From: Gillisia sp. Hel_I_86
GTDB lineage: Bacteria > Bacteroidota > Bacteroidia > Flavobacteriales > Flavobacteriaceae
Direction of reading: 5' to 3'
Length of the DNA: 64,000 nt
NCBI RefSeq assembly: GCF_007827275.1
Contig: NZ_VISE01000001.1
Span: 2,666,001 to 2,730,000, forward strand
The notes under the pieces are model-generated. The model was given only the letters and a program-made list of their open reading frames with translations, ran no database searches and was not told where the DNA came from. Made by a program: the position numbers and the translations under genes. Of the stretch, positions 45,586 through 54,651 are shown one piece after another (within the stretch, counting starts at the first letter, position 1; every line of letters starts with the position of its first letter).

Positions 45586-46632
45586 ACCTGAGTTCGATGT
45601 AAGAATATCAATTATTACTGTGTTTTTTGGGCAATAGAAAAGCGGAAATCTAGTATATTCAAGTATCTAAAAACCAAATATTCAACTAAAATTCCCGCCA
45701 TGATTTCTAATGATAAAGTTACTGGAATTTTCTTTGACATCGATGAGGTCTGTAAGGTTTTTGAACCTGCTTTTACACAAAAACTTCTGGAGGACGGAAA
45801 AAAACGCAGAAAAATGACCTTCACGATGTCGATGGGCGAGATCCTCACCATTACGGTCATCTTTCAACTCAGCGGACACAGGACCTTCAAACACTTTTAT
45901 CTTTTTTACGTTCAAAAGCATATGAAAGCCGAATTTCCTGATACTGTTTCCTATAATCGTTTTACTGAATTGATGCAGGCCAATATGCTACCACTTGTTC
46001 TATTTATGAAGACCTGTTGCCTGGGAGAGTGCACGGGGATCTCCTTTATCGATTCCACCCCCGTTAGGGTCTGCAAGAACAAGCGCATTGGTTCACACAA
46101 AGTCTTTGAGGGGATAGCAACCACCGCAAAGTCCACAGTTGGCTGGTTCCACGGTTTCAAGCTCCATATCATTGTGAACGATAAGGGGGAAATCCTGAAT
46201 TTCGTTATCACCCAGGGAAATATGGACGACAGGGAACCTCTTAAAGAAGGGAACATATTGAAGGAGGTATTTGGAAGCCTATATGCAGATAAAGGATATA
46301 TATCAAAGAATCTTACAGCGATGCTGTTTGATGACGGGCTGCACCTGGTCACCGGGATACGCAATAATATGAAAAACGTACTGATGACAATGAGGGACAA
46401 GATATTGCTGGGAAAACGTTCGGTAATAGGGACGATAAACGATCAGCTCAAGAATATTTGCCATGCCGAGCATTCAAGGCACAGAAGCTTTGGGAATTTT
46501 ATAACCAATCTGGTGGCCAGCCTGATCGCCTACTCCTTCCAAGAGAAAAAACCAGGAATAAAGTTTGAAGAACAACCTCATGTGGGTAGTCAACTTGCAT
46601 TATTCTGCTAAGTCCTTAGGTCGAACTCAGGT
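45586..46632 (+). mobile_element. IS982-family insertion sequence b (1,047 bp)
   Basis: Inverted ends acctgagttcga / tcgaactcaggt, flanked by TATTA at both sides (45581-45585, 46633-46637). Removing it and one TATTA restores an open frame on the minus strand. Confidence 0.87.
45700..46611 (+). CDS. IS982-family transposase b
   Basis: A 303-residue DDE transposase. GISFIDSTPVRVCKNKRIGS (first Asp), GWFHGFKLHIIVNDKGEI, SLYADKGYISKNL (second Asp) and a late acidic residue are in family order. The sequence is distinct from element a, so the two are separate lineages. Intact. Confidence 0.86.
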   Translation: MISNDKVTGIFFDIDEVCKVFEPAFTQKLLEDGKKRRKMTFTMSMGEILTITVIFQLSGHRTFKHFYLFYVQKHMKAEFPDTVSYNRFTELMQANMLPLVLFMKTCCLGECTGISFIDSTPVRVCKNKRIGSHKVFEGIATTAKSTVGWFHGFKLHIIVNDKGEILNFVITQGNMDDREPLKEGNILKEVFGSLYADKGYISKNLTAMLFDDGLHLVTGIRNNMKNVLMTMRDKILLGKRSVIGTINDQLKNICHAEHSRHRSFGNFITNLVASLIAYSFQEKKPGIKFEEQPHVGSQLALFC

Positions 46633-46812
46633 TATTAGAGAAAGGGATTACTGTTGTGATTATGTTAGAATATTCAAAATCTGGATTAGGATTTATATTA
46701 ATTGGTTCGTTTTTAAAAGAATAACTTGGATATGTATCTACGGCACAAACTACAGATATTTTATGCGGATATTCAAAACATAAATAGTCTAATTCATCAT
46801 AGACTTTGTGAT

Positions 46813-47044
46813 TCAATCCATTTGTCTAGTAATTTTTTTGGCTTCAACAATAGCTAAATTGGTATTGTTGAATTTTAGAAGGTAATCCAAAAAACAATCT
46901 TTTTCCTCTCTTGTTCCCAAGTAGTTTTCTACCATCAGTAAAGTAGTATTCTCTAACAATATGAAGTGGTTCCCATTGATTGTCATTAAATTTTGGATCA
47001 ATGAAATTTGCCCTTGTATCTTATTCTGAAATTGTTTTCCCCAT
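46813..47044 (-). pseudogene. N-terminal fragment of a type I restriction HsdR subunit
   Basis: It starts at the ATG at 47044: MGKTISE, then an in-frame TAA, then DTRANFIDPKFNDNQWEPLH and IVREYYFTDGRKLLGNKRG. A frameshift near 46890-46900 leads to FLDYLLKFNNTNLAIVEAKK. The Asp...EAK nuclease residues of an HsdR N-terminal domain are recognisable. Everything beyond residue 80 is gone. It is a dead remnant with a premature stop, a frameshift and a truncation. Confidence 0.82.
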
Positions 47045-47054
47045 CAATTTGTTT

Positions 47055-48170
47055 TTACTTTAAAAACATTCTAAAGTTTTCTCGTGTAATAATTTTCACT
47101 TCTGTATTGTAGGTCCCTGTAAACGTTCTAGGAATTTTCACCTTACTTTTTGCATTCCATTTTATTTCAAAACCAGTAATTGTTCCCGCTTCTTCCTCTA
47201 CATAATCAATTTCTTGCTGCTGAACAGTTCTCCAAAAATAGCCTTTGGCTAGTGAGCCACTGTAAGCGTTTTTTTTCAATCGTTCTGAAATTAAAAAATT
47301 TTCCCAAAGATTACCTTTGTCCTGGCGCACTTCTAGAGGATTTAAATCACCAATAATCATATTTCTAACGCCTGTATCATAGAAGTATATTTTTTGATTG
47401 GTTTTAATTTCATTTCTTAAGTTCTTGCTGAAGCTTGGAAGTTTAAAAACCACATATGCTTGGCATAGCAAGTCAATATAATTGGAGACAGTTTTTTTAT
47501 CTATACCTAACAATTGTGCTAATTCATTATAACTTACTTCACTTCCTATCTGAAAAGCCAAAGCACGTAATAATTTTTCAAGTATTTCTGGCTTGCGTAT
47601 TCCACCATAACTTAGAAGATCCTTATATAAGTAGCTATCTGTAAGTTGTTTTAGGATTTCTTTTTCATCACCAAAATTATTAATGACATCTGGATACATC
47701 CCATAAATAACTCTTAGTTCTAATTGTTGTTCAGCTTTAAGATATCCAACATTCGATTCAAATTCGCCCCAAGAAATAGGGTAGAGCTGATATTCCCATT
47801 TTCTACCTGTAAGCGGTTCTTGTGTTTGGTTATTTAATTCGAAAGCAGATGAGCCACTCACAAGTAATTGAACAGATTTTAGTTGATCTGTAATTAATTT
47901 TAGTGTTAATCCTATATTATCTATGCGCTGTGCTTCATCTATAAACACAATTTTGTAGTTACCAATAATATTTTTGAGTTGTTCTAAATTCGGATTGGAA
48001 ATTAATTTTCTGACAGTTGGATCATCACCATTTAAAAAGAGATATTCTTTTCCTTCCAATAACTTGTTGAAAAGTGTAGTTTTACCCACTTGTCGTGGAC
48101 CAATTAACAGAATCGCTTTACCAGTACCAAAACGATTTATAATCTTCTCTTCTAAGTCTCTCTTGATCAT
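47055..48170 (-). CDS. AAA ATPase with DUF4143 domain
   Basis: About 371 residues from the ATG at 48170. Walker A GPRQVGKTTLFNKL, Walker B KIVFIDEAQRI and sensor LLVSGSSAFEL lie in the first half. The C-terminal DUF4143 domain contains the nuclease-like tract GYFWRTVQQQEIDYVEEEAG...FEIKW. Members are common in Bacteroidota and archaea and their role is unknown. A frame extends to 48224, but two palindromes occupy that region, so I prefer the shorter start. It is monocistronic. Confidence 0.85.
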   Translation of the reverse strand: MIKRDLEEKIINRFGTGKAILLIGPRQVGKTTLFNKLLEGKEYLFLNGDDPTVRKLISNPNLEQLKNIIGNYKIVFIDEAQRIDNIGLTLKLITDQLKSVQLLVSGSSAFELNNQTQEPLTGRKWEYQLYPISWGEFESNVGYLKAEQQLELRVIYGMYPDVINNFGDEKEILKQLTDSYLYKDLLSYGGIRKPEILEKLLRALAFQIGSEVSYNELAQLLGIDKKTVSNYIDLLCQAYVVFKLPSFSKNLRNEIKTNQKIYFYDTGVRNMIIGDLNPLEVRQDKGNLWENFLISERLKKNAYSGSLAKGYFWRTVQQQEIDYVEEEAGTITGFEIKWNAKSKVKIPRTFTGTYNTEVKIITRENFRMFLK

Positions 48171-48175
48171 AGTTA

Positions 48176-48222
48176 GGGATTGTAATCCCCAAATATAGCA
48201 TTTTTCAGGGATTGTAATCCCC
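48176..48222 (-). promoter_or_regulatory. Two identical palindromes, candidate operator
   Basis: gggattgtaatcccc occurs at 48176-48190 and 48208-48222. Each contains an inverted repeat GGGATT-gt-AATCCC. Centres are 32 bases apart, close to three helical turns, so a dimeric protein could occupy both on one face. They lie immediately before the ATPase start codon, over the expected leader or ribosome site. Confidence 0.6.
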
Positions 48223-48281
48223 AATTTATAACTTAATTAGAGATAGATTAGGATCATTTCAATTTTTTTAAATGAAGATTT

Positions 48282-48602
48282 CTAATAAACTTTCACGTAC
48301 TCAATTTCCCCTGCCCTAATATTATTATTCTCTGTAAGAGATAGAACATTGCCATTCTCAAAATAGATATTATTCTTATCTAATGTTCCTGTTGTACTCT
48401 TCGATTTTTTACGACCATTTTTCCATTGTCGTGCCTCTATTTGAAAATGATTTTCTTTGATATGTGTAATGAATATTGAGTCTGGATTTTTTGTTGATAC
48501 TTCTCTCACGTATGTTCCTTCCAAACTCGAACTTTTATCGGAACAGGAAAACGTTATTATTGAAGTGAAAATGGTTAGGAATTTTATTAATTTATTTTCA
48601 TA
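48282..48602 (-). CDS. Small lipoprotein-like hypothetical, start unclear
   Basis: The recognisable frame 48282-48524 encodes EGTYVREVSTKNPDSIFITH and a C-terminal half with GTLDKNNIYFENGNVL. The frame remains open upstream and spells a lipoprotein signal (IKFLTIFTSIITFSC, then SDKSSSLEG). No ATG lies in that frame; an ATG in the next frame (ATGAAAATAAATTAA) soon stops. Either a one-base shift broke the start, or a rare start codon is used. The mature part would be a small β-sheet lipoprotein of about 88 residues. The family is unrecognised. Confidence 0.5.
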   Translation of the reverse strand, partial: YENKLIKFLTIFTSIITFSCSDKSSSLEGTYVREVSTKNPDSIFITHIKENHFQIEARQWKNGRKKSKSTTGTLDKNNIYFENGNVLSLTENNNIRAGEIEYVKVY

Positions 48603-49524
48603 CGTGTTTTATTAATGTATCATTCTGGGGGAAAATCCCTCGCCTTCAGGCGAAGACTTTAGTATCCCCAGAATAGTTATTGGTTAATAGTTATTCGTTA
48701 TTGATGTGCTTCTTTTTTTAAGTATGCAATCTTTAGTCCCCTTTAGGCGATTTCAAACTCATCGGTCTTTAGCCGATGGTAGTTTAGTTATTTTTTTGGA
48801 TTTCAGTTTCCATGGTACTAGCCCTGCTGAGAAAAGGCAGGAATGCTGACGCTCAATGTAGTCTAATGCTTCATTTCCAATCCAAAATCGTGAATGGCAT
48901 CTGCCAAACCGAAATTCCATTATTCATTTGGTGCCGCTGCCTATGTTCTGATATTCTACAAATGCCTTTAGACCTGCACCCCCACTGTCCGTCACTTTTT
49001 TGACAACAAAACACAACATTCGGAAGTTGAACAGACTGCATAAACCGTTGCGCTTCTCTTTTCATATGTCATGATCAATTCCAAATATTGAAAATGTATT
49101 AGCAGCAAAACAAGCGAAAAGATAGGGTGCTATGGGAAGTAAATCTAAAATGGATCTTTAGAAACAAACAATATCTTTTGGTTCTGGCTTTGTGCACTGG
49201 AATTGGAATACGGCCATTTTGTTGTTCTTGGTTGTTAAGTTAATTGGTTGCTTGCGCCAGGATAATCAAGCGAAGACGATTTATTACAATCAATACGCGA
49301 TGGGAAATATTCACTTCGAAAAATAATTAGTGATATTCCATTAGTCATTTGTTCAATTATATGTAAGGAGTACTGTAGAAACGCTTAAGAAGCACTTAAG
49401 GCTCAAAATAGCAACAATTTTGTTAAACTTTATATAAAAAAAACAGAATAAAAATGATTTTTGTCATCTAACTAAAGAAGGTTATTGCTTTTCTTTACAT
49501 CATCAAACAATTAAACCGAAATCC
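48603..49524. other. Gene-poor interval before nirK
   Basis: It contains a nested inverted repeat: attctgggg (48622-48630) / ccccagaat (48666-48674) around tcgcct-tc-aggcga (48640-48653). Related words (ctttag, ccctttaggcga, catcggtctttagccgatg) run to about 48785. A 64-codon minus-strand frame at 48871-49065 has no recognisable features. The segment 49080-49440 shows nothing. The CRP/FNR-type box for nirK lies near the end. Confidence 0.5.
49455..49466 (+). promoter_or_regulatory. CRP/FNR-type box upstream of nirK
   Basis: TGA-tttttg-TCA (with flanking A and T, atga...tcat) is a perfect TGA-N6-TCA palindrome, 58 bases before the nirK start. Nitrite and nitric-oxide reductase genes are commonly controlled by CRP/FNR-family proteins, so oxygen- or NO-responsive activation is likely. 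Confidence 0.5.
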
Positions 49525-50991
49525 ATGAAGAGTATATCTTATTTCAGCAAAAAAAGTATTTTTAAATCTAGACTTGCTTTATTGGCATCTCTGATAATTT
49601 TATTAAGTATTTATTCCTGCAAGCCTGAGGAAGAAAAGACTGAAGATATGCGAACAGAAGCAAAGATCGAAGCGCATTTGACTTCACCACCATTTGTTCC
49701 CGCACCGGTGGGAGCCAGAAAGGCTGCTAAGCTTGTGGTGGATATGGAAATAGTTGAAAAAGTAGGAGAGATGACAGGTGGCGTAAAATATACCTACTGG
49801 ACATTTGGAGGATCTGTACCTGGGAGTTTTATTAGGACCAGAGTGGGGGATGAGGTGGAATTTCATTTGAAGAACCATCCAGACAATAAACTCCCTCATA
49901 ATATAGACCTGCATGCGGTAACAGGTCCTGGTGGAGGTGCTGAGTCCTCTTTTGTAGCTCCCGGTCAGGAAAAAGTATTTTCATTTAAAACCTTGAATCC
50001 AGGACTTTATGTTTATCACTGTGCGACCGCCCCTGTGGGTATGCACATTGCAAACGGGATGTATGGTTTGATCTTGGTAGAACCAAAAGGAGGTTTGCCT
50101 CCTGTAGATAAAGAATACTACGTTATGCAGGGGGATTTCTATACTGAAGGTGCTTATGGAAAACCAGGCCTTCAGCCTTTCAATATGCAGAAGGCCATAG
50201 ATGAAAACCCAGATTATGTTGTTTTCAACGGTGCCGTAGGTTCTTTAAGCGGAGACAACGCCCTTACTGCCCAAGTTGGGGAAACTGTAAGGTTGTTTGT
50301 GGGGAATGGAGGACCTAACTTGGTATCCTCTTTCCACCTTATTGGGGAGATATTTGATAAAGTGTATTTAGAAGGAGGGAATATGATCAATGAGAATGTT
50401 CAAACCACCCTTGTCCCAGCCGGTGGTGCTGCAATAGTTGAATTTAAAGTGGATGTTCCAGGATCTTTTATCCTTGTGGACCACTCCATATTCCGGGCCT
50501 TTAACAAAGGTGCCCTCGGTGTGCTAAAGGTTGAAGGAAAGGAAAATGAAAAGGTATATTCCGGTACCCAGCTGGAAAAAACCTATTTACCGGAGGGTAG
50601 TACGATACAAGCGATGCCAGTTGCTGAAAAATCCACAGAGCCTGAAGTTGAGCAGGTAAAATCTTTGGAAGAACAAATGAAGCAGGGAAAACAAATTTAT
50701 ATGCAAACATGTTTTGCCTGTCACCAAGCAAATGGACAAGGTATTGCAGGCGCTTTCCCTCCTTTGGCAAATTCAGATTACCTGAACGAGGATACCAATA
50801 GGGCTATAAATGCAGTGATCCATGGGTTAACTGGGGAGATCACGGTAAATGGAGAAAAATATAATTCTGTTATGACAAGTCAAAACCTTACCGATGCGGA
50901 GATTGCAGATGTAATGACCTATATTTATAATAATTGGGGCAACAACAAAACGAAAGTTACCCCTGCCATGGTGAAGGCACAAAGGAAATAA
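49525..50991 (+). CDS. nirK: Copper nitrite reductase with C-terminal cytochrome c domain
   Basis: A 488-residue lipoprotein (lipobox SIYSC, Cys32) reducing nitrite to nitric oxide on the periplasmic side. Two cupredoxin domains follow. HNIDLH (H125, D128, H130) and [11 protein letters not shown] (H165, C166, H174, then M179) supply type 1 and type 2 copper ligands and the catalytic Asp, and SSFHLIG supplies the second-domain His. Residues about 380-480 are a class I cytochrome c with CFACH and a distal Met. The fused haem domain probably brings electrons directly to the type 1 copper. It is first of a nirK-nirV-SCO set. Confidence 0.94.
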   Translation: MKSISYFSKKSIFKSRLALLASLIILLSIYSCKPEEEKTEDMRTEAKIEAHLTSPPFVPAPVGARKAAKLVVDMEIVEKVGEMTGGVKYTYWTFGGSVPGSFIRTRVGDEVEFHLKNHPDNKLPHNIDLHAVTGPGGGAESSFVAPGQEKVFSFKTLNPGLYVYHCATAPVGMHIANGMYGLILVEPKGGLPPVDKEYYVMQGDFYTEGAYGKPGLQPFNMQKAIDENPDYVVFNGAVGSLSGDNALTAQVGETVRLFVGNGGPNLVSSFHLIGEIFDKVYLEGGNMINENVQTTLVPAGGAAIVEFKVDVPGSFILVDHSIFRAFNKGALGVLKVEGKENEKVYSGTQLEKTYLPEGSTIQAMPVAEKSTEPEVEQVKSLEEQMKQGKQIYMQTCFACHQANGQGIAGAFPPLANSDYLNEDTNRAINAVIHGLTGEITVNGEKYNSVMTSQNLTDAEIADVMTYIYNNWGNNKTKVTPAMVKAQRK

Positions 50992-51167
50992 AAAGCAAAA
51001 ACCTCTGGGCAAGCCTGACCAGAAGCTACAGGCGAGCCCAAGAGGTATTTATCAATATAAATCGGTGACGAAAATTGTAAAAATTTGAAGTAGGCTTTTT
51101 AAATCAATGCCATTTAAGGCAGGCTTTGGAAGAGTAAACTCCTCAATGAGGGTTAAAAACAGCAAAA

Positions 51168-51953
51168 ATGGGTAACCGAAAATTAATTTTGATGTTCCTA
51201 ACTGTTATAGGGATTACAAGTTTGACCGGTTTTTCACAAGAGGTAACAGAAATGGCCCAGGTGAAAGGGGGATCTTATATCCCGCTTTACGGAACCGATT
51301 CTACAAAGGTAAAGGTGCAAAGTTTCCTTTTGGATATATACCCGGTAACCAATAAAGAGTTCCTGCAATTTGTGCAGGAAAACCCGAAGTGGAAAAAATC
51401 CAGGGCTATAAAAATTTTTGCAGATGAACGCTATTTGTACAACTGGGAAAGTGATGAGGGTTTCGATAAAAATATATCACCAGATTCCCCAGTTACAAAC
51501 GTTTCCTGGTTTGCTGCCAAAAACTACTGTGAGTGCCAGGGAAAACGATTGCCTACCATGGATGAATGGGAATATACCGCAATGGCAGATGAAGACACCC
51601 CAGATGCAAGGATTAAAGAAAGCTACAATCAAAAAATCCTTTCTTGGTACGAAAGTCCCGATTCCCATAAAAACAAGGTAGGAAGTACTTTCAAAAATTA
51701 CTGGGGCATCTATGATATGCATGGTTTGGTTTGGGAATGGACCAGCGATTTCAACTCTGTCATGATTTCGGGGGAATCCAGGGCTGGTAGCGAAGCAGAC
51801 AGGAATCTCTTTTGCGGAAGTGGGGCGTTAGGCGCATCTGATCTAATGAATTATGCGGCTTTTATGAGATATGCCTTTAGAGGAAGTATCAAAGCAACCT
51901 ACTCCATCAAAAATTTGGGGTTCCGCTGTGCAAAGGATATAGAAAATTTATAA
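51168..51953 (+). CDS. nirV: NirV-like formylglycine-generating-enzyme family protein
   Basis: A 261-residue exported protein (signal peptide ending GFSQE). It has the FGE-sulfatase/SUMF1 fold: VKGGSYIPLYG, FLLDIYPVTNKEF, PVTNVSWFAAKNYCECQGKRLP, DMHGLVWEWTSDF and the final YSIKNLGFRCAKD. A gene of this family directly behind nirK is traditionally called nirV and may help mature or supply NirK. The catalytic cysteines of true formylglycine-generating enzymes were not all found, so its chemistry is open. The gap to nirK is 176 bases and contains a GC-rich hairpin (acctctgggc ... gcccaagaggt). Confidence 0.8.
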   Translation: MGNRKLILMFLTVIGITSLTGFSQEVTEMAQVKGGSYIPLYGTDSTKVKVQSFLLDIYPVTNKEFLQFVQENPKWKKSRAIKIFADERYLYNWESDEGFDKNISPDSPVTNVSWFAAKNYCECQGKRLPTMDEWEYTAMADEDTPDARIKESYNQKILSWYESPDSHKNKVGSTFKNYWGIYDMHGLVWEWTSDFNSVMISGESRAGSEADRNLFCGSGALGASDLMNYAAFMRYAFRGSIKATYSIKNLGFRCAKDIENL

Positions 51954-52006
51954 TATGGCTGGTGTAAAGCCGACTCGACTCAGCATTAATCTAAAATAAT
52001 CATAAT

Positions 52007-52615
52007 TTGAAAAAGATATTGGTTTTGGCATTTTTAAGTGCTTTATTGGTAACCTCTTGTAATCAAAACACAGAGAAAAAGTCTGAAGAAATTGCAGAAG
52101 TAGAATCTGAAGAATTTTCTGAAATGTCTATTTACAACCTGCCCACAACCTGGACGACCCAAGATGGGGAAGATATAAAATTACACGACTTAGAGGGTGA
52201 TGTTCTTGTAATGGTGATGATATACACCTCTTGTACCGCAGCGTGCCCAAGGTTGGTAGCAGATATGAGGAATATTGAAAAAGCACTGCCGGCAGAGGTC
52301 AAGCCTGAAGTGAAGATGATTTTTGTAAGCATAGATCCAGAAACAGATACCCCGGAAAGACTAAAAGCATTTGCAAAAGAGAACCTTTTGGACGAAGAAC
52401 CTTGGATGTTTTTAAGGTCTTCAGAAGAAAATACACGGGAATTTGCTGCCGTTTTAGCTGTAAATTATAAACAAATTACCCCAATAGATTTTTCCCATTC
52501 CAATATCATCAGCGTGTTCAATAGAAAAGGTGAAATGGTTTTCCAACAGGAAGGGCTTGGAGTAAATTCTGACAACACCATAAAAAGTATCATCAAGACT
52601 GCTAAGAAAGGCTGA
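52007..52615 (+). CDS. SCO-family copper/redox protein
   Basis: A 202-residue lipoprotein starting at TTG (52007), supported by the signal MKKILVLAFLSALLVTSC (lipobox VTSC). The thioredoxin-like domain has the copper-binding CTAACP (CxxxC) and the distal His in SHSN. SCO proteins deliver copper to copper enzymes in the periplasm; placed after nirK it is probably the copper donor or thiol reductant for NirK. The acidic linker after the lipid anchor (EEIAEVESEEFSE) is typical. Confidence 0.88.
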   Translation: MKKILVLAFLSALLVTSCNQNTEKKSEEIAEVESEEFSEMSIYNLPTTWTTQDGEDIKLHDLEGDVLVMVMIYTSCTAACPRLVADMRNIEKALPAEVKPEVKMIFVSIDPETDTPERLKAFAKENLLDEEPWMFLRSSEENTREFAAVLAVNYKQITPIDFSHSNIISVFNRKGEMVFQQEGLGVNSDNTIKSIIKTAKKG

Positions 52616-52717
52616 TCCTTAGAAATGAAAAATTGTGTATTTCCTAATTGGGCTCTTCTATGGCACTTCTTTTATTTTGCATAGGAACTTGAAGGACCAT
52701 TCCAAGTTAAGACCAAG

Positions 52718-52880
52718 GTTTTAATCCCTCATTGAGGGTTTAATTCCCCGAGGCTTGCCTCGAATTTTTAAAATTATTTTCCAATGCATGTATCGTGGGC
52801 TTGCCCCGAGGTTCTTGATTCTAAAAATTCCCATGAGGCGTGCCCGTACCATTAAGGTAGGCTCGCCCTGAGGTTCCCGA
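52718..52880. repeat. GC-richer dispersed repeat related to 30936-31010
   Basis: Contains atccctcattgagggttta, ccccgaggcttgcctcga and gggcttgccccgaggttcttg, followed by a second degenerate unit (gaggcgtgcccgta ... ggctcgccctgaggttcc). The first unit matches 30936-31010 in word order. It fills most of the gap between the SCO gene and the following ORF. Confidence 0.55.
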
Positions 52881-52931
52881 TTCTTAATCGGAATATAGAT
52901 TACGGATTTTACTTGTAAGAATGATGTTGCA

Positions 52932-53207
52932 TTGGAACCCAATATCGAAGGTCAATATATTGGAATTTTTGAAAGAAATAGAACATTATCAACCCTTGAA
53001 CTTATATTGAACAACGCAGGTTTTTCTGAAGAAAGCAATAGAACTGATTTTTATGCTATATACTTCGGCAATTTTTCAGACCAAACCAATTTCCTGAATT
53101 TTGATGATAACCAACTCCTTATTACAACTGAATTTGACATGTTGATTTGTAGGGAAAAAGCAGCGATAAATATACTTTCCTTAATGATAATTCTATTAAT
53201 TCAATAA
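52932..53207 (+). CDS. Uncertain 91-residue ORF
   Basis: It begins at a TTG with EPNIEGQYIGIFERNRTLST and reads on to NFDDNQLLITTEFDML, then a hydrophobic tail (AINILSLMIILLIQ). No family is recognised. The front half has the character of a real soluble domain, while the tail looks like out-of-frame or unrelated sequence. It is likely a fragment, lying just before the truncated restriction gene. Confidence 0.35.
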   Translation: MEPNIEGQYIGIFERNRTLSTLELILNNAGFSEESNRTDFYAIYFGNFSDQTNFLNFDDNQLLITTEFDMLICREKAAINILSLMIILLIQ

Positions 53208-53225
53208 AATGACTAAATTAAAAAA

Positions 53226-54461
53226 TGAGCCCCAAATTATTATTTTATAAAAATGGATTTTGAAGATAGTGATATTTATTATCAGGGTTTTTCGGTCGAT
53301 GAACTTTTTATGAAAAACAATACTGCTATTGTAACTGGACGTGATGCATTCACCCTTAATTTCACAAAGGACGAATCAAAAAAATCTATAGAGAAATTCT
53401 TGTCTTTAGAAGATGAAGAGGCAAGAAGTTATTTTAATTTGGGAAATGATGCTCGTGATTGGAAAGTTTCTTTTGCCAAAAAGGACTTAGAAGCAAATTA
53501 TCCATATAAGGGAATTTATTTAAAGTCGAGCCACCGACCTTTTGATGAAAGATGGACATTTTATACAGGTAATGCAAAAGGGTATCATAGTTGTCCAAAG
53601 AATGGCATAATGCATCATTTTTTAAGCGGTAGGAATTTAGCGCTTATTGTTTCAAAACAGGCAATTAGCGGGTTTAACCACATATTTATAACTATTAATA
53701 TTTGTGATAAAAACTATATAGGTTCGGCAGCTCAATTTGGTGCAGGCAATGTTTTTCCATTGTACTTATATCCCGAAATCAACAAACAGCAAAATCTCCC
53801 AGAACACACCGAAAGAACACCGAATTTAAAGAAAGAAATTGTTGGCCAAATAGCAGAAAATTTAGGCTTGACCTTTATCGCTAAAAAAGAAGTTGAAGGT
53901 AATGTGTGTATGGCAAACAATGAAGACGTTCGACCAGATTTTAGGCAAACTTTCGCTCCAATCGATATTCTCGATTATATTTATGCTGTTTTGCATTCAC
54001 ATGCTTACAGGGAAAAATATAAGGAATCCCTGAAAATAGGTTTTCCAAGAGTTCCTTATCCAAAAAATACGGATTCATTTTGGAAACTGATAAAAGTGGG
54101 CGGGGAAATAAGGCAAATCCATTTGCTGGAATCCCGAAAAGTTGAGGATTACAATGCAAGCTATCCAAAAGATGGTAACAACCAAATAAAAACTAAAATT
54201 GCCGAAAAAGACTGGGAGTTATTTGATAAGGAAAACCAACTTGGTAGAATATGGATAAATGAAGATCAGTATTTTGATGACATTCCATTAATAGCTTGGG
54301 AGTTTTATATTGGTGGCTATCAACCTGCTCAAAAATGGTTAAAAGAGCGTAGAGGGCGCACGCTAGTGGTTGATGATATTTTACATTATCAAAAAATAAT
54401 AGTTGCTTTACTTAAAACTGACCGAATTATGAAAGAAATGGATAAAATAGAAATTGAGTAA
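53226..54461 (+). pseudogene. C-terminal specificity part of a type ISP restriction-modification enzyme
   Basis: The frame contains PNYYFIKMDFEDSD before the first ATG (53253), then GIYLKSSHRPFDERWTFYTG, GNVFPLYLYPE, APIDILDYIYAVLHSHAYRE, RIWINEDQYFDDIP and YIGGYQPAQKWLKERRGRTL. All of these are typical of the target-recognition and C-terminal region of single-chain type ISP enzymes. The nuclease, helicase and methyltransferase domains (normally over 1,000 residues) are absent. The break lies at about 53225. Alone it is not expected to cut or methylate. Confidence 0.82.
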
Positions 54462-54651
54462 GCCAAGGCTAAATTTTAAAAGATAGTACCAGAGGAAGAA
54501 ATATGTGAAAAATCAGGGAGAGCAAAAAGAATATAAAAAGCATATTCAAATCAGCTTAAATTATTTTGATGCCCCGAGGCAGAGGCATCGGGGTAGTTCA
54601 TTATCTTTAGAAAATCATCAAAACCAGGACCTATATGTCCAGTAATTCAAG

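Larger units (their letters stand above)
44510..46816 (-). pseudogene. Unknown gene split by two IS982-family elements
   Basis: Three pieces read in one direction. 46633-46816 encodes YDELDYLCFEYPHKIS...EYSNIITTVIPFSN; 45525-45585 continues in frame as RSIVILAAFSNEPNGVKYL once IS982-b and its TATTA duplication are removed; 44510-44611 may continue as LNKIKSEIFQQKFLSYH to a stop, after IS982-a. The 5' end runs out of the HsdR fragment, so the front is also lost. The smooth reading frame over the first insertion shows it was a real protein. I do not recognise the family. Confidence 0.55.

Noticed and set aside
48871-49065. 64-residue minus-strand frame
   Set aside because: No domain, odd amino-acid mix (many Gln, Cys, Arg) and no context; likely chance.
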